Positions 1-5,236 of a stretch of 6,508 nucleotides of DNA are shown in pieces. The first letter of the stretch is position 1. Every line of letters begins with the position of its first letter. Below the pieces are notes generated by a model. The model did no database searches and was not told where the DNA came from. It saw only the letters and a program-made list of their open reading frames with translations. Source of the DNA: JAAZDN01 sp964440875 (lineage in GTDB: Bacteria; Bacillota_I; Bacilli_A; Erysipelotrichales; Erysipelotrichaceae); assembly GCA_964440875.1 (NCBI GenBank), contig CAYTTS010000060.1, positions 1 through 6,508 of the forward strand. Reading direction: 5' to 3'. A program made the translations under genes and the position numbers.

Positions 1-19
1 GTATACCGTTTGTATACCG
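1..19. repeat. Direct repeat GTATACCG, two copies 11 bases apart
   Basis: The octamer GTATACCG occurs at 1-8 and again at 12-19, one helical turn apart, and each copy contains the palindrome GTATAC. The first copy sits at the window edge, so more copies may lie to the left. Tandem sites spaced by about a helical turn are typical of protein-binding sites, for example a repressor or the arm sites of a recombinase. No function can be assigned from this alone. Confidence 0.5.
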
Positions 20-27
20 GTTATGTC

Positions 28-59
28 AGTTCTTCTAAGTTTTAATAGAACTAACTTAG
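28..59 (+). repeat. Two interlocked inverted repeats
   Basis: AGTTCT (28-33) is complementary to AGAACT (47-52), and CTAAGTT (35-41) is complementary to AACTTAG (53-59). The arms interleave, so as RNA they would form either of two exclusive hairpins. A full pseudoknot is unlikely because no loop is left between 52 and 53 to span the first stem. The octamer AACTTAGT recurs at 53-60 and 112-119. The arrangement could equally be a set of DNA-binding sites at an element end. Confidence 0.5.
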
Positions 60-122
60 TTATAATTCAATTAAATGGGGGTTAAAGGGCTATAGACGGC
101 TGAATAAGTTCAACTTAGTCTT

Positions 123-150
123 ACAGCTTAGATTCCTGCTACCCCTGCCA
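123..150 (+). pseudogene. tRNA-like 3' end (tRNA-Trp-like T-arm and acceptor with CCA)
   Basis: The sequence gattcctgctacccctgcca (131-150) fits a bacterial tRNA 3' end in exact register: T-loop positions 57-60 GATT, T-stem CCTGC, acceptor strand TACCCCT, discriminator G, and an encoded CCA. From memory it resembles Bacillota tRNA-Trp. Upstream the match decays: the T-loop reads TTAGATT (C56 replaced by A) and the 5' T-stem is ACAGC, with two of five pairs lost. Possible 5' acceptor strands exist at 77-83 (GGGGGTT) and 86-92 (AGGGCTA), each pairing at six of seven positions, but neither gives a proper D-arm. It is therefore either a decayed tRNA or the tRNA 3' end left at an integration site. 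A working tRNA is unlikely. Confidence 0.45.
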
Positions 151-164
151 AATATTAAACTATG

Positions 165-194
165 CACTAATAACTTTGTTATTAGTGTTTTTTT
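165..194 (+). terminator. Intrinsic terminator after the tRNA-like sequence
   Basis: CACTAATAAC (165-174) and GTTATTAGTG (178-187) form a perfect 10-bp stem with a TTT loop, followed by seven T residues at 188-194. It lies 15 bases after the encoded CCA, as expected for the native terminator of a stable RNA gene read on the plus strand. The stretch from 195 to 294 is AT-rich and shows no gene or clear signal. Confidence 0.85.
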
Positions 195-294
195 ATTTAG
201 TTAATTAGCCTTTATTTATGTATATAGAATTTCATCTATGAATAAATAATGAAGAAAATTAGCATACTCGATTTATTATTAAATATTATAATAC

Positions 295-332
295 GAAAAA
301 GACCTACAACAATTATGTGTAAGGTCTTTTTC
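295..332 (-). terminator. Terminator of the DegV gene, probably bidirectional
   Basis: GAAAAAGACCT (295-305) pairs perfectly with AGGTCTTTTTC (322-332), giving an 11-bp stem around a 16-base loop. It begins 6 bases past the degV stop codon on the minus strand, where the stem runs into T residues. The stem is flanked by A and T runs on both sides, so it could also stop transcription entering from the left on the plus strand. Confidence 0.8.
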
Positions 333-338
333 TTTAAC

Positions 339-1196
339 TTATATTATTTCTTTTTCTGTATGATATGCAAGTCCAATTGCTTTTGGGCCAACGTGGACTC
401 CAATAACAGGTCCAATATCAGAAATTGTTATTGGGACATCTATTTCTTTAGATACTTCCGCTAAAAATTGTTCTGCTTCTTCTTTTGCATTTATATGGTG
501 AACTGCTATTTCAAGTACATTTGCATTTTCATGATCTTTTAACATTTTATCAATTAGTGTACGTTTTGCTCTTTTCTTCGTTCTAACTGTTTGAAGTTGA
601 TCGGCATTTCCATTAACAACCGTTAATATAGGTGTTATTGAAAGTGCATTTCCAAAGAGAGTAGCTGCACCACCAATTCTACCACCCTTATGTAGGTAGT
701 CTAAATTATCTGGTATAAAGATAAATCTACTAGCTTTGATGGTATGTTCAATTGCTGCTATTACTTCATCAATCGTTTTTCCTTCTTTAGCAAGTCTCGC
801 TCCTGCAAGTGTTATAAAACCAAGTTGCATAGAGTTTGTTTTTGAATCTATTACTTCTATATTTGCATCAGGATATTTCTCTAATAAGATGTCTTTACAC
901 ATTAGAGCACTTTGGTATGTTCCACTCATGACACTTGATATAAAGACACATACTAAATCATCGCCATTTTTTACAACATTTTCCATTGCTTCTAGTAGTT
1001 CACCTGTTGCTGGTTGTGAAGAGGTAGGAATTCCTTCCAATTCCATTCTTCTATAAAATTCAGAGTTTGATATTTCCATTTCTTTAATACTTTCATCATT
1101 AAATGTGACAAATAATGATACTACGTCTATATCTAAGTTCTTTACTATATCATCACTTAAATATGAAGTACTATCGGTTATTATTTTTACTGCCAT
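339..1196 (-). CDS. DegV family fatty-acid-binding protein (FakB-like)
   Basis: Complete 285-residue DegV protein, the usual family length. Members bind a fatty acid in the cytosol; the best-known ones (FakB) present it to the kinase FakA, making acyl-phosphate for phospholipid synthesis. Visible family features are the N-terminal IITDSTS (residues 5-11), the TSSQP segment with carboxylate-binding Ser/Thr (58-62), FISSVMSGTYQSA (85-97), LHKGGRIGG (168-176), the basic stretch RTKKRAKR (205-212) near the region that contacts FakA, and HVGPKAIG (268-275). The start is supported by GGTGAGA directly before the ATG. The gene is monocistronic, with its own promoter and terminator, and is divergent from the yqxD gene. 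No fakA is in the window, so the acyl specificity and the pairing with a kinase are inferred from the family only. Confidence 0.94.
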   Translation of the reverse strand: MAVKIITDSTSYLSDDIVKNLDIDVVSLFVTFNDESIKEMEISNSEFYRRMELEGIPTSSQPATGELLEAMENVVKNGDDLVCVFISSVMSGTYQSALMCKDILLEKYPDANIEVIDSKTNSMQLGFITLAGARLAKEGKTIDEVIAAIEHTIKASRFIFIPDNLDYLHKGGRIGGAATLFGNALSITPILTVVNGNADQLQTVRTKKRAKRTLIDKMLKDHENANVLEIAVHHINAKEEAEQFLAEVSKEIDVPITISDIGPVIGVHVGPKAIGLAYHTEKEII

Positions 1197-1218
1197 TCTC
1201 TCACCATCTTTCCAATAT

Positions 1219-1247
1219 AATATATCACTCTATTTAATGTGTGTCTA
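1219..1247 (-). promoter_or_regulatory. Sigma-A-type promoter for the DegV gene
   Basis: On the minus strand, TAGACA (1247-1242) is followed after exactly 17 bases by TATATT (1224-1219). These match the -35 and -10 consensus at 5 of 6 positions each. Transcription would start near 1212, giving a short leader before the ATG at 1196. Confidence 0.65.
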
Positions 1248-1250
1248 TTA

Positions 1251-1270
1251 TGATAAGATACATTTGGTGA
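1251..1270 (+). promoter_or_regulatory. Possible extended -10 promoter and RBS for yqxD
   Basis: TGATAAGAT (1251-1259) resembles an extended -10 (TGN plus TAAGAT), with no clear -35 box. TATGAT at 1249-1254 is an alternative -10. GGTGA at 1266-1270 is the Shine-Dalgarno site, 5 bases before the ATG at 1276. The leader would be very short, as it is for hflX in this window. Confidence 0.35.
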
Positions 1271-1275
1271 TAATT

Positions 1276-1716
1276 ATGAAAATATTCGTGGATGCCGACG
1301 CGTGTCCAGTCATTAATATTATTGAAGAACTTGCGTCCGAGAATGATATTGAATGCATTTTAGTCTGTGACCACAATCATTTACTAAACTCTGATTACTC
1401 AGAAATAATCTTTGTTGATCAAGCTGATGACTCTGCCGATTTGAAAATAATGAACATGATATCAAACAACGATATTTTAATTACTCAAGACTATGGACTA
1501 GCTTCCCTAGCTTTATCAAAGGATGTAAAAATAATGAATCATTTTGGCTCAATGTACACCCTCTTTAATATTGATACCTTACTTGCGACAAGACACATAA
1601 ATCAAAAAATTAGGTCGAGTAAAAAAGGACGAGTTAAAGGTCCGAAAAAAAGAGTTATTGAGGATGATAATAATTTTAGATTAAATTTCAATAAGCTTAT
1701 TAGCTCTATGCTATAA
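1276..1716 (+). CDS. yqxD: UPF0178 / DUF188 protein, YqxD/YaiI family
   Basis: A 146-residue member of the widespread UPF0178 (YaiI/YqxD) family, whose function is unproven. Recognisable features are the N-terminal MKIFVDADACPV, with the conserved acidic pair D7 and D9 and C11-P12; ITQDYGLASLAL in the middle; an NIDTLLATRHI segment; and the basic C-terminal part KGRVKGPKKR followed by a conserved acidic/Phe tail. The clustered acidic residues resemble a nuclease-like metal site, but that is inference. The reading frame is open upstream to 1105, but the family N-terminus and the GGTGA site at 1266-1270 fix the start at 1276; the longer form would run across the degV promoter and start codon. 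It is probably co-transcribed with the HAD phosphatase gene, which starts 18 bases after its stop. Confidence 0.93.
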   Translation: MKIFVDADACPVINIIEELASENDIECILVCDHNHLLNSDYSEIIFVDQADDSADLKIMNMISNNDILITQDYGLASLALSKDVKIMNHFGSMYTLFNIDTLLATRHINQKIRSSKKGRVKGPKKRVIEDDNNFRLNFNKLISSML

Positions 1717-1734
1717 TAAACGCGAGGTGGTAAT

Positions 1735-2502
1735 ATGAAAGATACAAAAATATTTTATTTTGATGTTGATGGGACAATCTTTGATAACGATACACAAACT
1801 GTTAGTTCAAAAACAATTGAAGCTTTAAGAAATCTTCAAGAAAACGGTTATAAAGTTGCTATGTGTACAGGAAGAACTTTAGGAGCAGTAAAGAACACTG
1901 ATATTGAAAATTTACTTGAATGGGATGCCTACGTACTTGCAAATGGTGGAATAATTATGGATAAAGACTTAAATATGCTTGAAAATATAGCATGTGAACC
2001 ACAGTTTATATTAGATTTAATTGATATTTATCCAGAGCCAATTATATTAGAAGGTGACCAAATCTACATGTCTAAAGATATAAATCCTTCTATTAAGCAA
2101 TTTCTCTATGAATCTAAAATAACAGCTCCACCAACTATTGACTATAAAGACGAAGTTATTCAAAAAGTAATCTTAGAAGATGTTAATTTAATTGAGAATG
2201 GATTTGACAACCCTATCTTTGATAAATACGATTATCATTTAAATACGGCAAACATGTATGAGATATTTCCAAAAGATTCAGGCAAGCATATCGCAATCGC
2301 TAAATATAATAAATTAAATAACTATGATTCTTACACTTACTTTGGAGATGGCCACAATGATGTTGACTCAATTAAACATGCTAATTTTGGAGTAGCCATG
2401 GGTAATGCTGTCGATGATGCCAAAAAACATGCTGATTATGTAACAGATCACGTATCTGAAGATGGTGTTTATAACGCACTGAAGCATCACAATGTAATTT
2501 AA
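1735..2502 (+). CDS. HAD-superfamily hydrolase, Cof type
   Basis: A 255-residue cytosolic phosphatase of the HAD IIB (Cof/YidA-like) group. Motif I is FDVDGT (residues 9-14), with nucleophile D10 and acid/base D12. Motif II is CTGRT (44-48), with T45. The motif III lysine is probably K184 in DSGKHIAIA. Motif IV is GDGHND (204-209), with D205 and D209 for Mg2+. The cap domain lies between motifs II and III, as in the Cof group, and is rather short. Such enzymes dephosphorylate sugar phosphates, nucleotides or flavin precursors, and the substrate cannot be predicted here. The strong site GAGGTGG (1724-1730) precedes the ATG by 4 bases. It is the second gene of a likely yqxD-HAD unit. Confidence 0.93.
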   Translation: MKDTKIFYFDVDGTIFDNDTQTVSSKTIEALRNLQENGYKVAMCTGRTLGAVKNTDIENLLEWDAYVLANGGIIMDKDLNMLENIACEPQFILDLIDIYPEPIILEGDQIYMSKDINPSIKQFLYESKITAPPTIDYKDEVIQKVILEDVNLIENGFDNPIFDKYDYHLNTANMYEIFPKDSGKHIAIAKYNKLNNYDSYTYFGDGHNDVDSIKHANFGVAMGNAVDDAKKHADYVTDHVSEDGVYNALKHHNVI

Positions 2503-2587
2503 AACTTTTTATTAAAATACCTTTAAAGTTTTTACTAAATAAAGACAGATTTATCTACTTATTTACTAGAACTATAGAGTTTTTTTT
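2501..2587 (+). terminator. Weak AT-rich terminator region after the HAD gene
   Basis: Two weak candidates follow the stop codon. AAAACTTT (2501-2508) pairs with AAAGTTTT (2525-2532), with T residues to 2533. AACT (2570-2573) pairs with AGTT (2578-2581), running into eight T residues at 2580-2587. Neither stem is strong, so which one is used is uncertain. Confidence 0.4.
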
Positions 2588-2595
2588 ATTCTTGA

Positions 2596-2618
2596 ATACA
2601 TCCTATATTAGGATGTAT
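2596..2618. repeat. Perfect 10-bp inverted repeat
   Basis: ATACATCCTA (2596-2605) and TAGGATGTAT (2609-2618) are exact reverse complements with a 3-base centre. No T-run follows on either strand, so it does not look like a terminator. It sits alone in a convergent intergenic region, where an operator would be out of place, so its role is unknown. Confidence 0.6.
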
Positions 2619-2686
2619 ATAGCACTTTAAGTAATTTCAATTATTTTTTTAATAGTGATGACAAATACCTAATAAAATCTGAGAAC

Positions 2687-2747
2687 AAAAAAAGAAGCCG
2701 TAACTTCCATAGATGATAGTTAATCACCTATTTCGTTACAGCCCCTT
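2687..2747 (-). terminator. Long hairpin terminator of the three-gene operon
   Basis: On the minus strand, the 13-base arm read from 2747-2735 pairs along its whole length with the arm 2704-2692, counting three G-U pairs. An inner 9-bp stem (2731-2723 with 2717-2709, one G-U pair) has a 5-base loop. A small GAA/GGAA internal loop separates the two stems. Seven U residues follow (2693-2687). On the plus strand the G-U pairs become A-C mismatches, so the structure favours the minus-strand transcript. Confidence 0.85.
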
Positions 2748-2780
2748 AATTATATATAAGATATTATAATCTTAATTCTT

Positions 2781-3527
2781 TTATATTATTTCATTTAGAA
2801 CTTTTGCGTCTTCTATAAACTGTTGAACATTATCATCTTTAACAAATTCAAGAATATAATAACGATCATCATTATTCTGATTTACTTCATTAATATACTT
2901 TATCCAGTTATCTTTTTGATTAGCCAGTGGTTCACGCTCAATGCCGATCCAACTAAAGACATGAACATTAGTAATATAATCTTTTACCTTATTTATATCT
3001 CTAAGTCTCTCTTCAACACTAAGGTCAACTGCCGGTTGCCAGTATAGATGAATATTTGGATGGTTTACGGCTTTTAACAGCTTTAGAGCCGACTCTGGTG
3101 TATCTGTTAGTGTTTTACCGTGATACTCATAACTTACTCTTACACCTTCTTTAAAGGCTAATTCCGCAATTCTTTTACTATCTTCAATAACCTTATTGAC
3201 ATAGTCCTCATCAGCCACCTCTGATCCTAAACGACCAGCCCATACACGGATATCACTAGCATCTAAAATCTTGGCTATATTTAAAACACTTTCAAAAGAA
3301 TATTCATTATCAATACCTACTCGATAATAGGAACCAATTGAAGATGTTAGTAAATTATTATCATCCATAAGTTTTTTTACTCTTTTAGCTTCATCAAGAT
3401 TATCGGGTACTAAGTGAACATCACTACCCCACTCTATTGCCGCAATATTATTTTTTACGCATAAGTCAATAATTTCATCGGCCGATAAATCTCTAAATGT
3501 AATTGAACATAATCCTGTTTTATTCAT
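2781..3527 (-). CDS. Sugar phosphate isomerase/epimerase-like TIM-barrel protein
   Basis: A 248-residue protein of the xylose-isomerase-like TIM-barrel (AP endonuclease 2) family, close to the usual length. Members isomerise or epimerise sugars, keto-acids or inositol derivatives using a divalent metal. Alternating strand-helix segments and the expected positions are visible: IEWGSD (31-36), IRVWAGRLGS (93-102), YEYHGKTLTDTPES (133-146) with E134 and H136, LYWQPAVD (161-168), NVHVFSW (187-193) with H189, and LEFVK (226-230) with E227. E134, H189 and E227 are plausible metal ligands. The frequent Asp-x-x-His ligand motif is replaced by WQP, so the metal site differs from the classic one. AGGTGAT (3540-3534) lies inside the end of the upstream dehydrogenase gene, and the start overlaps its stop by one base (TAATG), which implies translational coupling. 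It is the last gene of the operon; its exact substrate is unknown. Confidence 0.85.
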   Translation of the reverse strand: MNKTGLCSITFRDLSADEIIDLCVKNNIAAIEWGSDVHLVPDNLDEAKRVKKLMDDNNLLTSSIGSYYRVGIDNEYSFESVLNIAKILDASDIRVWAGRLGSEVADEDYVNKVIEDSKRIAELAFKEGVRVSYEYHGKTLTDTPESALKLLKAVNHPNIHLYWQPAVDLSVEERLRDINKVKDYITNVHVFSWIGIEREPLANQKDNWIKYINEVNQNNDDRYYILEFVKDDNVQQFIEDAKVLNEII

Positions 3528-4525
3528 TAAGCCATCACCTCAAACATCTCTTTGCTAACTTCATATTCTAGGTCTTCATTATTAAGATATTTTTTAAACT
3601 CCGATAACATTAATGATCCCATTCGGGCAACCTCATTTCCTTCACTTCCTGCTATATGTGGAAGTAAGAAGACATTAGACATTTCATAAAGTGGTGAATC
3701 CTTAACTGGTGGTTCAGGATAAACAACATCAAGATAGGCAGTAATATCTTTTCGAGTACTTAATGCTTCAATCATCTCTTCCTCATTTACAACTGCACCT
3801 CTTGCCGTATTTATAAACGTCGTATTTTCTTTCATTGATAATAAATGCTCTTTTCTTATCATTCCTCTTGTAGCATCTAAAAGTGGTGTGTGAAGACTAA
3901 CTACATCACAAATTTTAAAAATTTCATCTAAACTACAAAGTGTAACATTTAAATTATTTGCTTCCTCTTCACTAATAAATGGATCATAAACATAAACATC
4001 ATAATCAAACATTTTAAAGAATTTCAAAACTTCTTTAGCGATAGCACCAAGTGATATTAAACCAACCTTAGCTTTAAAACCACCAATAATATCACGTTCT
4101 CCACCATCTGGGTATACTCGTGTTGTAACATAATCAGTATGCATTTTTAATGAGTTTTTTAGTCCCATAATAGTTGCAGCTAGTGTAAATTCAGCAACTG
4201 GTATCGCATTTGCTGTATTAGCAGTAGTAATACGTAGTCCACGATTCCAAAACTCATCAGTAACAACTTTTTTAATTGTACCAGCAGCATAAAAAATAAT
4301 CTTTAAATTTTTAGCTGCGGCTAGTACTTCTTCATTAAACGTAGGTGCTCCCCAACCTGAAAATATAACGTCAACATTTTCTAAAATACTTAAATCATTT
4401 AATAATTCCGCTTTAGTTAGTGGTTCACAAACTAAATTACTTAATTTTTTAATTTCATTTTTAGTATCTTCATCATAAACTTTATCTACAAAAACTTCAT
4501 CAAGTACAATTAAACTGTTTAACAT
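3527..4525 (-). CDS. D-isomer-specific 2-hydroxyacid dehydrogenase
   Basis: A 332-residue NAD-dependent oxidoreductase of the D-2-hydroxyacid dehydrogenase family, which interconverts 2-hydroxy- and 2-keto-acids in the cytosol. The catalytic triad is present: R242 in NTARG (239-243), E271 in YPEPP (269-273), and H290 in LPHIAGS (288-294). The Rossmann fold starts at VGLISLGAIA (154-163) and leads to D181 at the end of the second strand, which favours NAD over NADP. The nucleotide loop reads SxGxxA (S158, G160, A163) instead of GxGxxG. Family assignment is firm, but the substrate is open; 3-phosphoglycerate and D-lactate are only possibilities. AAGGAGA (4537-4531), lying inside the end of the YczE-like gene, precedes the ATG by 5 bases. 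It is one base from that gene and overlaps the next gene by one base, so all three are translationally coupled. Confidence 0.9.
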   Translation of the reverse strand: MLNSLIVLDEVFVDKVYDEDTKNEIKKLSNLVCEPLTKAELLNDLSILENVDVIFSGWGAPTFNEEVLAAAKNLKIIFYAAGTIKKVVTDEFWNRGLRITTANTANAIPVAEFTLAATIMGLKNSLKMHTDYVTTRVYPDGGERDIIGGFKAKVGLISLGAIAKEVLKFFKMFDYDVYVYDPFISEEEANNLNVTLCSLDEIFKICDVVSLHTPLLDATRGMIRKEHLLSMKENTTFINTARGAVVNEEEMIEALSTRKDITAYLDVVYPEPPVKDSPLYEMSNVFLLPHIAGSEGNEVARMGSLMLSEFKKYLNNEDLEYEVSKEMFEVMA

Positions 4526-4526
4526 C

Positions 4527-5147
4527 TTATTCTCCTTTTTTAATTTTTAATATTAATTTAATAAAATAACCGACAACAAATGCAGAAATTAGTGTACCTT
4601 CTCTAACACCAACAATCCTACCTAAACTAAGATAAGAAATACTTACAGATACTATAACTAAGAATATATCAAAGTAAGTTTTCATTGCCGAAAAAGCAAT
4701 ACTCGTTTTATCAGCTATTACCTTTACAATACCCTCTGTTGGATTAATAACTACATCCGCTTCTAACTGCATAACAATACTATAAGCTACAATAAAACAG
4801 CCAATAAATAAAACTACTAATTTAACGATATACAGCTGTATAGTAAGATTAGCTAAGATAAACATGGACAGATCAATAAATAAACCCAAGACTGGTCCAA
4901 CTACTATTTGAAAATATTGATTCTTAGGAAAGTCTTTCCTTAAAATTAATATTTGAATAACAAAATATAGTATGTTTATCGCTAAGGTAAATGTACCAAA
5001 ACTCAAGTTAAATACATTACTTAATACATAAGGAACACTTGAAACTGCCGATGTCCCTAAACTTGACTTTGTAACAAGAGAAATACCAAATCCCATTACA
5101 GCAAGTGATATAAAAAACTTAATATAATTTCTTAACCCCTTATACAT
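4527..5147 (-). CDS. YczE-like integral membrane protein (DUF6198-type)
   Basis: A 206-residue hydrophobic protein with about five or six membrane segments (roughly residues 8-26, 49-70, 80-99, 105-126, 158-176 and 182-201) and a basic C-terminus (KIKKGE). It resembles the YczE/YyaS-type membrane proteins in its early LGTSAVSSVPYVLS (30-43), NPTEGI (135-140) and late REGTLISAFVVG (182-193) segments. The function of the family is not settled. In this operon a role in moving or sensing a substrate of the two downstream enzymes is plausible but inferred. The start at 5147 is chosen because AGGAGG (5157-5152) lies 4 bases upstream. A GTG six codons earlier (5165) would place that site inside the coding region. 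It is the first gene of the operon. Confidence 0.8.
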   Translation of the reverse strand: MYKGLRNYIKFFISLAVMGFGISLVTKSSLGTSAVSSVPYVLSNVFNLSFGTFTLAINILYFVIQILILRKDFPKNQYFQIVVGPVLGLFIDLSMFILANLTIQLYIVKLVVLFIGCFIVAYSIVMQLEADVVINPTEGIVKVIADKTSIAFSAMKTYFDIFLVIVSVSISYLSLGRIVGVREGTLISAFVVGYFIKLILKIKKGE

Positions 5148-5170
5148 ATATCCTCCTAATAACACTTTAC

Positions 5171-5218
5171 TATTATAACATAAGATAAAGATGTCAAAAC
5201 ACTTAATATGTTATAATA
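5171..5218. repeat. 12-bp inverted repeat containing both divergent -10 elements
   Basis: TATTATAACATA (5171-5182) and TATGTTATAATA (5207-5218) are exact reverse complements separated by 24 bases. Each arm contains an extended -10 (TGTTATAAT), one facing the minus operon and one facing hflX. The symmetry may reflect the two promoters alone, or a dimeric regulator bound across both. Confidence 0.6.
5172..5197 (-). promoter_or_regulatory. Promoter of the YczE-dehydrogenase-isomerase operon
   Basis: On the minus strand an extended -10, TGT-TATAAT (5180-5172), matches the consensus exactly. TTGACA (5197-5192) also matches the -35 exactly, but only 14 bases separate it from the -10, so the extended -10 probably does most of the work. 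The leader to the ATG at 5147 is about 18 bases and carries AGGAGG. Confidence 0.65.
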
Positions 5219-5233
5219 ATTTTAGTAGGTGAT
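5209..5233 (+). promoter_or_regulatory. Extended -10 promoter and RBS of hflX
   Basis: TGT-TATAAT (5209-5217) is a perfect extended -10 with no clear -35 at the normal distance. A start near 5224 gives a leader of about 13 bases that holds AGGTGAT (5227-5233), the Shine-Dalgarno site, just before the ATG at 5237. Its -35 position overlaps the -35 of the opposite promoter, so the two promoters may compete for polymerase. Confidence 0.6.
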
Positions 5234-5236
5234 AGT

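Noticed and set aside
1..150. 3' end of a tmRNA
   Set aside because: The T-arm and acceptor differ from the tmRNA consensus, the acceptor would need a 5' AGGGGTA rather than GGG, and the interlocked repeats do not form a workable pseudoknot.
77..150. Functional tRNA with a UCA anticodon (UGA read as tryptophan)
   Set aside because: The D-arm and T-stem do not form, and the window's tryptophan codons that were checked are TGG, so no recoding is supported.
249..464. Plus-strand open frame of 71 codons
   Set aside because: It crosses the degV terminator hairpin and the end of degV, and its composition is that of translated AT-rich non-coding sequence.
736..1056. Plus-strand open frame of 106 codons
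   Set aside because: It is the antisense shadow of degV, with no ribosome-binding site and no recognisable protein features.
1105..1275. N-terminal extension of the YqxD reading frame
   Set aside because: It would run antisense through the start of degV and across its promoter, whereas the family N-terminus and a Shine-Dalgarno site mark the start at 1276.
2823..3047. Plus-strand open frame of 74 codons
   Set aside because: It lies fully antisense to the TIM-barrel isomerase gene, and its hydrophobic content reflects AT-rich antisense codons.
5148..5165. GTG start six codons upstream for the YczE-like protein
   Set aside because: The AGGAGG site would then fall inside the coding region, and the ATG at 5147 is correctly spaced from it.
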